A DNA stretch of 44,900 nt, from assembly GCF_023223525.1 (NCBI RefSeq), contig NZ_JALPRX010000010.1, forward strand, positions 1-44,900, read 5' to 3'. The notes under the pieces were generated by a model that ran no database searches, was not told where the DNA came from, and was given only the letters and a program-made list of their open reading frames with translations. Shown one piece after another: positions 17,089 through 28,611 of this stretch; the first letter of the stretch is position 1; each line of letters starts with the position of its first letter. This DNA comes from Roseomonas acroporae (GTDB lineage: Bacteria; Pseudomonadota; Alphaproteobacteria; Acetobacterales; Acetobacteraceae). The position numbers and the translations under genes were made by a program.

Positions 17089-17611
17089 GGCCTGGCGCCG
17101 GTCAGCGTGCGGTGCCGTGGCGGCGGCATCCGGCCGGGCGCGGCCGCCGGGCGCGGCCGGCCGGGGTGGCGACGGGCGGCGGGACCGGAGCGCCCCGGCG
17201 GGTCCGCACGACTTCCCCGCCGCGATGCGGCGTGCCCGGTTGCTTTCTGGTCATGTTTCCCCCGCGCCTTCCCTGCGGCCACCGCCCTGCCCGGCGGCCG
17301 GCCCAACCCCCGGTTACCGCGCCCGCCGCCATCGCGGAAGCCGGGCGGAGGCGGGGGCGGGGTGGCGGCGCGTGCCGGCCCGCACGGCGGCGTACCGGAC
17401 CGTTCGCGGGGAAGGGGGGATTCGCCCCGGAACCATCCTGTGGCGTGGAGGGGGGCCATGGTCCCGGCCGGATCGGCGGGACGCCGCCGCGACCCTCCTG
17501 CGGGGCCGCGCGGAGGCGGACCCGCAGGAGCCGCCGGTGCGGCGCGCGACCGCTCCACCAACCCCGCGCGCGATACCGGCCCGCACGGGTCGGGACCCGT
17601 GCGGGCCGGCA
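17089..17611. other. 523-bp intergenic region
   Basis: I see no gene in this region. It is very GC-rich and bears only composition-driven open frames on both strands. The notable element is the perfect palindrome at 17576-17609 next to the lipoprotein stop codon. Confidence 0.5.
17576..17609. repeat. Perfect 16-bp-arm palindrome after lipoprotein gene
   Basis: Arms 17576-17591 and 17594-17609 are exact reverse complements with only a GG spacer; the core is CGCACGGGTC. The stop codon of the minus-strand lipoprotein is 2 bp away, so it would form a hairpin at the end of that mRNA. No T-tract follows. It could be a terminator lacking a U-run, an mRNA 3'-end stabiliser or a protein-binding site. 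Confidence 0.7.
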
Positions 17612-17998
17612 TCAATTGCCGCCGGTGGTGGCGGGTGGCGGGGCGGGACGGGGAAGGGCCGATGCCGTGCCGGCGGCGCCGGCGCCCGGGGCGGCCGTGT
17701 TGGCCCGCACGCAGTCCGCCATCAGCTGGTCGCGCTGATGCAGCCGGCCGAGCCGGTCGGTCTCGGCGCGCAGGTTGGCACCCTGGTAGTTGAGCGTGCC
17801 GAGGCGGGCACCGGCCTCCTCCTCGCGCAGCAGCTCGCCGCGGTCGCGCCGCACCACGACCCGGGTGGCGGCGTCGCGGCAGGCGTCGGCGATGCTCTGG
17901 CGCGGTTCGCGCGACGTGGCGTCGATCGGCGGCGGCGGCGCGCAGGCCTGGATCAGCGGCAGCGCGATCAGGCTCGCCAGCAGCGCGGTGGGTCTCAT
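17612..17998 (-). CDS. Small lipoprotein, hypothetical
   Basis: Lipoprotein of 128 residues. The signal peptide MRPTALLASLIALPLIQAC ends in a lipobox with the lipid-bearing cysteine at 19. The mature part has a charged helical region (ADACRDAATRVVVRRDRGEL to AETDRLGRLHQRDQLMADC) with two cysteines that could pair, then a Pro/Ala/Thr-rich tail. No domain is recognised, but length and pattern are like many periplasm-facing alphaproteobacterial lipoproteins. Its ATG overlaps the TGA of the upstream gene (ATGA), so the two are translationally coupled. Confidence 0.75.
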   Translation of the reverse strand: MRPTALLASLIALPLIQACAPPPPIDATSREPRQSIADACRDAATRVVVRRDRGELLREEEAGARLGTLNYQGANLRAETDRLGRLHQRDQLMADCVRANTAAPGAGAAGTASALPRPAPPPATTGGN

Positions 17999-18552
17999 GC
18001 GGAGGCTCCGGAGATCGGGGTGGGCCGCGCGGCAGCGGGCGCGGCCGAAGGCAGGCGGCGGGACAGGAGGTGGCGCAGCGCCGACTCGTCGAACCGGGCG
18101 GCCGGGTCGAGCGGCAGCTCGGCGGCGGCGCGCAGCAGGGCGGGGTGCAGCTCGATGCCGCCGCCCGCGGTCAGGTCGAACAGGCCGGCGAGCCAGGCGG
18201 CCCGACTCATCACCTCGACCAGCGCCAGCAGGCGCAGGCAGAGGGCGAGCCCGGCCGGGGTGTCCAGGCCGGCAAGGTCGTCCACCGCCTCGGCCCAGCA
18301 GCGCGCATCCTCGTCGACGATGGCGATCTCGGCGGCGTCGCCGTCGGGCAGGCGGAACACCAGCCGGCGCGGCGGTCCCCAGCGCTGCGCCGAGGCGGCG
18401 GCACGCGCCGCGTCCCAGGCGAGCAGCAGGTCGCGCGCCCGGACCGGCGGCATGGCGTCGGGAGGCAGGGGGATGGCGTAGGTCAGCGCGCCCTCGGCAG
18501 AGCGCGCCACGCGGATCGGCTCGCGCGCGGGCGCACCGGGTCGGACTGGCAT
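17995..18552 (-). CDS. Hypothetical protein coupled to lipoprotein
   Basis: Unrecognised protein of 185 residues from the start at 18552 (MPVRPGAPAREPIRVARSAE). It has no signal peptide, and the sequence looks cytoplasmic. A mixed region (LVFRLPDGDAAEIAIVDEDA) is followed by helical segments rich in Leu/Ala and a C-terminal LRHLLSRRLPS. Its stop overlaps the start of the lipoprotein by 4 bp, indicating an operon. No clear Shine-Dalgarno precedes the start, and the frame remains open to about 18852, but the added residues look like read-through of the intergenic repeats. No function is proposed. Confidence 0.6.
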   Translation of the reverse strand: MPVRPGAPAREPIRVARSAEGALTYAIPLPPDAMPPVRARDLLLAWDAARAAASAQRWGPPRRLVFRLPDGDAAEIAIVDEDARCWAEAVDDLAGLDTPAGLALCLRLLALVEVMSRAAWLAGLFDLTAGGGIELHPALLRAAAELPLDPAARFDESALRHLLSRRLPSAAPAAARPTPISGASA

Positions 18553-19013
18553 GCCGGCAATGTGGCGTCGCCGGCCCCGGTACACCAGACGGGGCCAGCC
18601 CGGGCGCGCCGACGGGCTGTCCGGCGCAGGGCGCCGGACAGGGGACTGCCGGCCGGGTGGGGCCGATGGGTGGAGCCAGTGGGGGTGGGGCCAATGGATG
18701 GAGCGGCGGCTGGTGGTCGGAGACCAGGGGGAGAACGGGACGGCCCATCGGCCCCACCCGGCCCGCGGCGGCAGGGGCGGCGCGGCCGGGGCACGCGCCG
18801 CAGCCCCGGGGCGCCCGTCGCGCCGGGTGGCGGGAGGGGAACGGGCGATCAACGTCGCGTCACGTAACCCGGTTCTTTAGGGTGACGAGGTCGATACTTC
18901 CGGTCGGGCGGATGCCGCCCCGGCCGGCCCCGATCCGGATAGGGCGGCCGGCACGCGCGTGCAGGATCGCTGCCGGTCCGCGCGGTCGGGTCCGGGGGAC
19001 AGGCGGAGGGAAG
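18553..19013. other. 461-bp divergent intergenic region with hairpins
   Basis: This region separates two divergent hypothetical genes. It holds a perfect hairpin with 11-nt arms (18617-18627 and 18631-18641, loop AGG). It also has a perfect 20-bp inverted repeat (18651-18670 and 18744-18763, core GGTGGGGCCGATGGG) enclosing 73 bp, and a degenerate 28-bp tandem duplication starting at 18655 and 18683. An AT-richer patch around 18860-18900 may be the promoter for the plus-strand gene. No gene is seen. Confidence 0.6.
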
Positions 19014-19595
19014 ATGGACGCCTCGCTCGAGACCGACGATGCCGCCGCCGACCTGCCCGCCTGGATGCAGGCGGCGCTCGACCGGCTGCTCTGGCTCCTC
19101 GACGGAAGGCGGGCTCCCCTTCCCGGGCGGGAGGCGACCGCGCTCGCGGCGCTGCTGCTCGCCGATCTCCGGATGGGCGGGCCGCCCATCGACTGGAGCC
19201 TGATCCGGCAACGCTTCCTGATCGGCTGCGTCGCCGCGCTGGCACGGGCGATGGAGCTGCGGGAGGAGTTCCTGCCGGTCCGCGAAGCCCTGCGGCCGGC
19301 CTGCGAGGCGGCCGTCAGCGCCCTGGCGGCGGAAGCGGGGGCGGAGGAGGAGATGCGCATGGCGGCGCGCCTCGCCGTGCCGCTCGCCGGTCCGGCGGCC
19401 GGCGCGGTGGGACATGCGCCGCTGGTGCCGGGCAGGGCGGTCCAGGCGGACCTGCTGGCGCGCTCCGAGTCGGACGGGGCGGCCGGCGCCATGGTCATGC
19501 TCATCGACGACCTGGCCGCCGTCGATCTCGGCCTGCCGGTGATGGCGCTGGCCAACGCGATCAGGGACGAGAGGAGCGCATCCGGGGCGCGCTGA
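19014..19595 (+). CDS. Hypothetical helical protein
   Basis: Unrecognised 193-residue protein with GGAGGG just before the ATG (MDASLETDDAAADLPAWMQA). It appears almost entirely alpha-helical and Ala/Leu/Glu-rich, without signal peptide or long membrane segment. ADLPAWMQAALDRLLWLLDG and PIDWSLIRQRFLIGCVAALA are its most distinctive segments. It is transcribed toward the convergent ABC exporter. Codon use and the strong ribosome-binding site support a real gene, but nothing in the sequence or neighbours indicates its role. Confidence 0.6.
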   Translation: MDASLETDDAAADLPAWMQAALDRLLWLLDGRRAPLPGREATALAALLLADLRMGGPPIDWSLIRQRFLIGCVAALARAMELREEFLPVREALRPACEAAVSALAAEAGAEEEMRMAARLAVPLAGPAAGAVGHAPLVPGRAVQADLLARSESDGAAGAMVMLIDDLAAVDLGLPVMALANAIRDERSASGAR

Positions 19596-19698
19596 ACGAC
19601 GCCGGACCGCCGCCGACACGCCGGGGCCCGGCGCCGGCCTGACAGCCGGAAGCGGGCCGAACCCGCGCCGCCGCTCGGCCGGGCAGGAGGTCCCGGCC

Positions 19699-21543
<1,845 letters not shown>

Positions 21544-21817
21544 GCAGGACTCCTGCTTTTCCCGTTCAGGCGTTTCGTGTGCCGGCGATGTTCTGGATGC
21601 AGGCAGAAACCGATCCCGGCCCGGCGGTTCCCGCCTTTTTCCGGCCGCAATCGCCCGACCGCCGGCGGTGCCGGGCGACGGGCACGAAGGCGCCGCCGGC
21701 GACCGCCTGCGTCACGTATTAGCCAGCAGGAAACTGGCAGGACTAAGGCAGCGTCATCTCAACAAAGCCGCACGACCGGGAGAAAACCGCCTTCGCCCAG
21801 ACAGGAGACGAGGACGC

Positions 21818-22867
21818 ATGCGTATCGCGCAGATCGCGCCGCTGTTCGAGGCGGTCCCGCCACGCCAGTACGGCGGCACGGAGCGGATCGTCTCGTTCCT
21901 GACCGAGGCGCTGGTCGCGCTCGGGCACGACGTGACCCTGTTCGCCAGCGGCGACAGCGTCACCGACGCCACGCTGGAGCCGATGTGGCCGCGCTCGCTC
22001 CGTACCGACCCCACGGTCTGCGACCGGACCTCGCTGCACGTCGCCATGGTGGAGCGGGTGGCGCGGCGGGCGGGCGAGTTCGACCTGATCCACTGCCACC
22101 TCGACTACCTGCCTTTCTCCCTGCTCGGCCGCCAGCGCACCCCCTGGCTGACCACGCTGCACGGGCGGCTGGACCTGCCCGAATTGCAGCCGGTGTTCGA
22201 CACCTTCTCCACGGCCCCGGTGGTCTCGATCTCGGACAGCCAGCGCGGCCCGCTGCCCCAGGCCAACTGGCTGGGCACGGTGCTGCACGGCATCCCGGAG
22301 AACCTGCTGACCCCGCGGCCGGTCGAGCCGGACTGCCTGGCCTTCATCGGCCGCATCGCCCCGGAGAAGCGCCTCGACCGCGCCATCCGCATCGCCCAGC
22401 AGGCCGGGATGAAGCTGCGCGTCGCGGCCAAGATCGACGCCGCCGACCGCGCCTACTACGAGGCCGAGATCGCGCCGCTGATGGGCCTGCCGCATGTCGA
22501 GTACATCGGCGAGATCTCGGACGCGGAGAAGCCCGACTTCCTCTCCCGCGCCCATGCCCTGCTGATGCCGATCGACTGGCCCGAGCCCTTCGGCCTGGTG
22601 ATGATCGAGGCGATGGCCTGCGGCACGCCGGTGATCGCCTGGAACCACGGCTCGGTGCCCGAAGTGATCGAGGAGGGCCGCACCGGCTTCATCGTGGAGA
22701 GCGAGGCGGCGGCGGTGGCCGCCGTGCGCAAGGTGGGCGCCCTGTCACGCGAATCCGTGCGGCGCCGCTTCGAGGAACGCTTCACCGCCGAGCGCATGGC
22801 GCGCGACTACCTCGACCTGTACCGGACGCTCGGGGCGGTGTCGCGGCCGCGACTGCTGGCGGTCTGA
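21818..22867 (+). CDS. Glycosyltransferase family 4 protein
   Basis: Retaining GT-B glycosyltransferase of 349 residues. The start at 21818 (MRIAQIAPLFEAVPPRQYGG) has AGGAGACGAGG upstream. The N-terminal domain shows PPRQYGGTERIV, the usual acceptor-side glycine loop. The C-terminal domain has FIGRIAPEKRLDRAI, then EPFGLVMIEAMACGTPVIA (the nucleotide-sugar E-x7-E motif) and HGSVPEVIEEGRTGF. This subgroup is common near stress or trehalose/polysaccharide genes, but donor and acceptor cannot be read. It is divergent from the ABC exporter across a 274-bp spacer containing a weak ECF-like promoter (GAAAC 21730-21734, 17 bp, CGTC 21752-21755). Confidence 0.9.
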   Translation: MRIAQIAPLFEAVPPRQYGGTERIVSFLTEALVALGHDVTLFASGDSVTDATLEPMWPRSLRTDPTVCDRTSLHVAMVERVARRAGEFDLIHCHLDYLPFSLLGRQRTPWLTTLHGRLDLPELQPVFDTFSTAPVVSISDSQRGPLPQANWLGTVLHGIPENLLTPRPVEPDCLAFIGRIAPEKRLDRAIRIAQQAGMKLRVAAKIDAADRAYYEAEIAPLMGLPHVEYIGEISDAEKPDFLSRAHALLMPIDWPEPFGLVMIEAMACGTPVIAWNHGSVPEVIEEGRTGFIVESEAAAVAAVRKVGALSRESVRRRFEERFTAERMARDYLDLYRTLGAVSRPRLLAV

Positions 22868-22875
22868 GGGCGCCG

Positions 22876-23095
22876 GCCTTCCCCGGACCCCATCCGCCCC
22901 CCGGGGGAGGCCCTGCCTTCCCCGGACCCCATCAGCCAGGAGGGCGAGGCCCTCCTGGACCTCTCTTCGTTTGGTCCCGGGTGTCGAAACACCTCGGACG
23001 TCTCCATCGAAACGGGGGATCCAAGGGGGCTTCGCCCCTTGGCGGAGGGTGCAGGGAGGCAGCGCCTCCCTGCCGGGGTCCGGGGCAGCGCCCCG
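22876..23095. repeat. Intergenic hairpin array A
   Basis: Array between convergent glycosyltransferase and obgE genes. A 19-bp direct repeat (22876-22894 and 22915-22933, core GCCTTCCCCGGACCCCATC) is followed by four hairpins: 22936-22958 (arms CCAGGAGGGC/GCCCTCCTGG, loop GAG), 23021-23042 (arms CCAAGGGG/CCCCTTGG), 23051-23073 (arms GCAGGGAGGC/GCCTCCCTGC, loop AGC) and 23081-23095 (arms CGGGGC/GCCCCG, loop AGC). The same modules recur at 31421-31629. It can serve as bidirectional transcription end. Confidence 0.85.
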
Positions 23096-23117
23096 AAAAT
23101 GCCCCGGCGCCCGGTAA

Positions 23118-24266
<1,149 letters not shown>

Positions 24267-24304
24267 TCAACCTGTCGCCCGCCGGTGGCTCGGCGGGGCT
24301 TGCG

Positions 24305-24574
24305 TCACTCGGCGGCGAGCGCCACCGGCTCCACGGAGACGTGCACCCGGCCCTCGGCCTTGCGCTCGAACTTCACGTGGCCGTCCACGGTCGCGTGCAG
24401 CGAGTGGTCGCGGCTGACGCTGACGTTGCGGCCCGCCATCATCTTGGTGCCGCGCTGGGTCACCAGGATGTTGCCGGCCCGGACCACCTCGCCACCGTAC
24501 TTCTTCACGCCGAGGCGCTTGCCGGCGGAATCGCGGCCGTTCCGGGAGGAGCCGCCGGCTTTCTTGTGTGCCAT
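24305..24574 (-). CDS. rpmA: 50S ribosomal protein L27
   Basis: Large-subunit protein at the peptidyl-transferase region. It has 89 residues starting [20 protein letters not shown], the conserved N-terminus, with [20 protein letters not shown] next. No N-terminal pre-sequence needing cleavage is present, as expected outside Firmicutes. It lies 30 bp after rplU and would share its promoter. Confidence 0.98.
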   Translation of the reverse strand: MAHKKAGGSSRNGRDSAGKRLGVKKYGGEVVRAGNILVTQRGTKMMAGRNVSVSRDHSLHATVDGHVKFERKAEGRVHVSVEPVALAAE

Positions 24575-24604
24575 CCTACTTGCTCCTTAGCTCTCGCGCG
24601 CCGC

Positions 24605-24922
24605 TCAGGCCGCCACGATCTCGGCCACGCGCAGCACGGTCAGGTGCTGGCGGTGGCCGTTCTTGCGGCGGCTGTTCTGCCGGCGGCGCTTCTTGAAGAT
24701 GATGACCTTCTCGCCGCGCTTCTGCTCCAGCACCGTGGCGGTGACGGAGGCGCCGGGGACGGTCGGGGCGCCGACGGTCAGGCCGGCCTCGCCGCCGAGG
24801 GCCAGCACGTCGTGGAAGGTCACGGTGGACCCGGCCTCCGCCTCCAGCTTCTCGACCGTGAGCACGCCGTTCGGCGTCACGCGGTACTGCTTTCCGCCGG
24901 TGCGGATCACGGCAAAGGTCAT
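24605..24922 (-). CDS. rplU: 50S ribosomal protein L21
   Basis: Large-subunit protein binding 23S rRNA. The start at 24922 ([20 protein letters not shown]) is the standard N-terminus and gives 105 residues. The conserved basic C-terminal part [20 protein letters not shown] is present. The reading frame continues upstream, but this is leader sequence. It is first in rplU-rpmA and is served by a promoter at 25076-25104, leaving a leader of about 147 nt, which could hold autoregulatory structure. Confidence 0.97.
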   Translation of the reverse strand: MTFAVIRTGGKQYRVTPNGVLTVEKLEAEAGSTVTFHDVLALGGEAGLTVGAPTVPGASVTATVLEQKRGEKVIIFKKRRRQNSRRKNGHRQHLTVLRVAEIVAA

Positions 24923-25075
24923 GGCACTGCGCCCTGTGTATGCTCTTCTGGCGGGGCGCCGCGCCCCCGGAGGCCGCCTTGGCAGGCCGCCGGGCACCCG
25001 ACCCCGATCGATTCCGGTGGTTCTCGCGGCCACGAAAGGCCGCCGGCGACACGGGGTGCCGCCAGGGAGGCGGGG

Positions 25076-25104
25076 TCTATACCGAGTGCGGCAGGCGCGG
25101 TCAA
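25076..25104 (-). promoter_or_regulatory. Sigma-70-type promoter of rplU-rpmA
   Basis: On the minus strand, -35 TTGACC (25099-25104) and -10 TATAGA (25076-25081) are separated by exactly 17 bp. This is the best housekeeping promoter in the window. Transcription would start near 25069, about 147 nt before the L21 start codon. Confidence 0.8.
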
Positions 25105-25215
25105 CATCGAGCCACTAAGTGCCACACCGAGGCACGATGGCCCGCACCGGAGCCCAGGCCGGAGCGCCGGCGCGGGACCGGCAACGGTACCCGCCACACC
25201 CGTCGGCCCGGCCTC

Positions 25216-25947
<732 letters not shown>

Positions 25948-26204
25948 GGCGGATCCTTCCTCGATCGTTCCGGCAATGGTCGGAGGATGTCAGGGCGGCC
26001 GCAAGGGAGAAGCGGGCCCGGCACGCCCATAACCCCGCGACGGGCATTGCCGTGCCATCACGGCGCCGCGAGTGACCGGCTGCGTTGCCGATGATCCTTC
26101 ACCGCGTCAGCCACCGCCGCGGCCAATGCGGCCACCGCCGCGGCCACTGCGGCGGCCGGGTCGGCGTCCCGGATGCGGGCCTGGGCGAACCGCCGCCACG
26201 GGTA

Positions 26205-27320
26205 TCAGGCCGCGTCGGGCGGGCGGCAGACGTGGCAGTGCGCCACGGGAAGCGCCACCGCGGCGGGGCCGCCGGGCTGCGGCAGGGCGCCGCCGGTCGC
26301 GGGGCGGGTGACCAGCAGCTCGCCCGCGCGTCGCGCGCCGCCCTCGCCCAGCGCGAGGCGAAGGCGGACGTGGTCGCCCAGGAACACCGTCTCCAGCAGC
26401 CGGGCGGGCAGGGCGCCCTCGCCCAGCATCTCCGCCTCCACCGGGGCGACCACCACGCGCTCCGGCCGCAGCGCCACGACGCAGCGCGTGCCGGCGCCGG
26501 CCACGTCGGCCTGGCGCGCCTCCACGGTCGGGCCGGCATCGAGCAGGACCCGGCACTCGCCGTCCTCGGCCGACAGCACCACGCCGGGCAGCAGGTTCAC
26601 CTCGCCGAGCGCCCGCGCCGCGCGCGCCGTGGCCGGCCGTTCGTAGACCTGGCGCGGCGTGCCGACCTGCTGCAGCACCCCGCCATCCAGCACCGCGAGC
26701 CGGTCGGCCAGCAGCATCGCCTCGTAGGGATCGCGCGTCGCGTGCAGCAGGGTCAGGCCGAGCCGGCGCTGCACCGTGCGCAGCGAGAGGCGCAGGCCAA
26801 GGCGGGCAGCGGGGTCGAGCCCTTCGAAGGGTTCGTCGAGCAGCAGGACCGGGGGAACGCCGGCAGGGGCGGCGAGGCCGCGCGCCAGGAAGGCGAGGCC
26901 GTCCCGGTCCAGCCGGTCGAGCAGGGCCGTCAGCGTGGCCCCTTGGGCACCCCCCTGGGCACTCCCCTGACCGGGCCCGCCGCGCGGCCCCGGCCCGGTG
27001 CGGCGCCAGCGCCAGAGGCCGCCGCCGCGCTCCGGCACGAGGCCCGCCGGGAAGCGGTCCTGGGCGGGCGAGACCAGCACGGTGCCGCGCCGTTCCGGCG
27101 GCAGGCCGGCGAGGTCCCGGTCGCGCAGCAGGATGCGGCCGGAGTCGGGCGCGTGCAGCCCGGCCGCCAGGGCCAGTGCCATGGCCTTGCCGGAACCGCC
27201 CGGGCCGAGCAGCACCGTCGCCTCGCCTTCCGGCACCGCGAGATCGAGCCCCTGCAGGACCGGCGTACCGTCCGCCCAGGACTTGTCCACCCCCTCGAAG
27301 CGCAGCAGCGTCGCCGTCAT
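26205..27320 (-). CDS. Degenerate ABC ATPase with TOBE-like domain (PotA/FbpC type), orphan
   Basis: Protein of 371 residues aligned with importer ATPases of the spermidine/iron/phosphonate type. The N-terminal MTATLLRFEGVDKSWADGTP and LLGPGGSGKA (Walker A, K45) are present, but the usual Thr/Ser after K45 is Ala46. The Q-loop region is altered (VLVSPAQDRF). The LSGGQ signature is missing, replaced by DRLDRDG near 135-141. Walker B LLLDEPFEGLD with D162/E163 and the H-loop histidine H193 remain. A Gly/Gln/Ala repeat insertion sits at 110-128, and a TOBE-like domain (VVALRPERVVV) lies at the C-terminus. No permease or binding protein is adjacent, so ATP hydrolysis is doubtful, and a non-transport role or ongoing decay is possible. 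Confidence 0.8.
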   Translation of the reverse strand: MTATLLRFEGVDKSWADGTPVLQGLDLAVPEGEATVLLGPGGSGKAMALALAAGLHAPDSGRILLRDRDLAGLPPERRGTVLVSPAQDRFPAGLVPERGGGLWRWRRTGPGPRGGPGQGSAQGGAQGATLTALLDRLDRDGLAFLARGLAAPAGVPPVLLLDEPFEGLDPAARLGLRLSLRTVQRRLGLTLLHATRDPYEAMLLADRLAVLDGGVLQQVGTPRQVYERPATARAARALGEVNLLPGVVLSAEDGECRVLLDAGPTVEARQADVAGAGTRCVVALRPERVVVAPVEAEMLGEGALPARLLETVFLGDHVRLRLALGEGGARRAGELLVTRPATGGALPQPGGPAAVALPVAHCHVCRPPDAA

Positions 27321-27444
27321 CGACCCTCCTCGTCCTCCCCGTTCCCTGCCGCCCGTCTCGGATCGGCCGCACCCGGAGGCGCGGCGACCCGCCGGGGCCG
27401 GGCCGGCGCGGCGGTCGCCCTTCCGCCGGCGGCCCGACGCTGGT

Positions 27445-27549
27445 GCGGTTCCGACCCGATGGCGTCGGGCCGGAACCGCTCCGACCCTGTGACCCTGTCC
27501 TCACGCATTTTCCAGGGCCGCCGGGTGGGGACGCCCGGCTGGAAGATGC
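27445..27549. repeat. Composite hairpin repeat, copy 2
   Basis: The first hairpin has 15-nt arms (27445-27459 and 27465-27479, one mismatch, loop TGGCG). The second element begins GCATTTTCC (27505) and ends GGAAGATGC (27541-27549), enclosing a CCGGGTGGGGACGCCCGG hairpin. Because it sits between divergent genes it cannot be a normal terminator of either. Confidence 0.7.
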
Positions 27550-27692
27550 CCCGGCCATCCGCGCGCACCGTGGCGGCCGTGAAGCGGGCCTCCGTGCCGA
27601 CCTCACGTCTTCGTGTGCTCCGCCCCGGGGCGGCTTCCCATGGGCGATGCCCCTGCCTCGCCAAAAGCCGATGAAACTGCGAAGGTCGCATC

Positions 27693-27718
27693 GAAACTTC
27701 CGACGGCCCGGCGACGTT
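27693..27718 (+). promoter_or_regulatory. Possible EcfG-type general stress promoter
   Basis: GAAAC (27693-27697) and CGTT (27715-27718) are 17 bp apart, one mismatch from the alphaproteobacterial EcfG consensus GGAAC-N16/17-CGTT. It lies 39 bp before the DUF883 start. Stress regulation fits, as YqjD/ElaB proteins are stationary-phase induced in E. coli. Confidence 0.45.
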
Positions 27719-27756
27719 CTCCCGCCAACGTTTCCGGGCAGCAAGGAGCGCAAGCC

Positions 27757-28116
27757 ATGGCCGTCAACGATATCCAGAACGACGCCGACAACGCGAAGCA
27801 GGATCTGCGCAACCTCAAGGAGGACGCGAAGAGCGCCGCCTCGCATGTCCACGAGACCGCCCAGGACGAGCTGGCGCGCCTGCGCGCCCAGGTCGAGCGG
27901 CTGATGGACGAGCGGGTCACCCCGGCCCTGGCCGGCGCCGCCGACACCATGGAGGGCTACGGGCGCCGCGCCAAGGAAGCCGTCGAGGAACAGGCGGAAA
28001 GCCTTTCCGAGACGGTGCGGGAGCGGCCGCTGCTCGCCGTGGGCATCGCGGCGGCGGCGGGCTACCTGCTCGGCCGGCTGATGGGCGGCAACACCTACGT
28101 CTATCCGCGTAGCTGA
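27757..28116 (+). CDS. DUF883 (ElaB/YqjD-like) membrane-anchored protein
   Basis: Small protein of 119 residues with AAGGAG before the ATG (MAVNDIQNDADNAKQDLRNL). Charged coiled-coil helices fill residues 1-88, then RERPLLAVGIAAAAGYLLG, the diagnostic C-terminal membrane segment of DUF883. E. coli YqjD and ElaB are inner-membrane proteins that bind ribosomes in stationary phase. It is followed 17 bp later by a holin-superfamily/YqjE-like protein, the same order as yqjD-yqjE. Confidence 0.88.
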   Translation: MAVNDIQNDADNAKQDLRNLKEDAKSAASHVHETAQDELARLRAQVERLMDERVTPALAGAADTMEGYGRRAKEAVEEQAESLSETVRERPLLAVGIAAAAGYLLGRLMGGNTYVYPRS

Positions 28117-28133
28117 ACGAAGGCGGGCCCGGC

Positions 28134-28571
28134 ATGTTCCGACCATTCCGCCTGGTCAGCCTCGCCGCGCAGGCGGAGACGCTGCGGCTGAAGCGGGTCG
28201 GCCGCGGCTATGCCTTCCAGGTTGGCTACGGCATCGGCGCCGTGGTCTTCGCGGTGCTGCTGCTGATCATGCTCCACCTCGCCGCCTTCGCGGCGCTGGC
28301 GCCGGGCCAGGGACCGGTGCTGTCGGCGATCATCATCGCCGCCGTGGACCTCGTGCTGGCCGGCCTGCTCGGCTGGCTGGCGAGCCGCGAGCGGCACGAT
28401 CCGGTGGAGCATGAGGCGCAGCTGGTGCGCGACAACGCGGTGCGGCAGCTCACCGACACGGCCGGTCGCGCGCTGATGGTGGCGCCTCTGCTGCGCAGCC
28501 AGAGTGCCAAGAAGGGCCTGCTCGGCGCCGCCCTCACCGCCGCCGTGGTCGGGTTGCTCGCGCGCCGCTGA
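28134..28571 (+). CDS. Phage holin superfamily / YqjE-like membrane protein
   Basis: Inner-membrane protein of 145 residues (MFRPFRLVSLAAQAETLRLK). Two adjacent hydrophobic helices lie at about 30-56 and 61-84 and a third weak one at the C-terminus (126-143). The segment between carries Arg/Glu residues (ASRERHDP). This pattern matches the Phage_holin_3_6/YqjE family that accompanies DUF883 proteins. Despite the name it is a chromosomal envelope protein, not a phage gene; no phage genes are present nearby. Confidence 0.8.
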   Translation: MFRPFRLVSLAAQAETLRLKRVGRGYAFQVGYGIGAVVFAVLLLIMLHLAAFAALAPGQGPVLSAIIIAAVDLVLAGLLGWLASRERHDPVEHEAQLVRDNAVRQLTDTAGRALMVAPLLRSQSAKKGLLGAALTAAVVGLLARR

Positions 28572-28611
28572 ACCGGCAGGGTGCCCCCTCCGACGAGGGG
28601 GGACGAGCCGG

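Larger units (their letters stand above)
27321..27756. other. 436-bp divergent intergenic region
   Basis: It contains copy 2 of the composite hairpin repeat (27445-27549) and a general-stress-type promoter (27693-27718) for the DUF883 gene. No protein-coding gene is seen in the remainder, which is GC-rich. Confidence 0.55.

Noticed and set aside
22876-23095. CRISPR array or phage attachment site
   Set aside because: The repeats are palindromic and of varied length without spacers of uniform size, and no cas or integrase genes are nearby.
28134-28571. Phage lysis cassette because of the holin-family protein
   Set aside because: No endolysin, phage structural or integrase genes; pairing with DUF883 marks it as a chromosomal YqjE-like protein.
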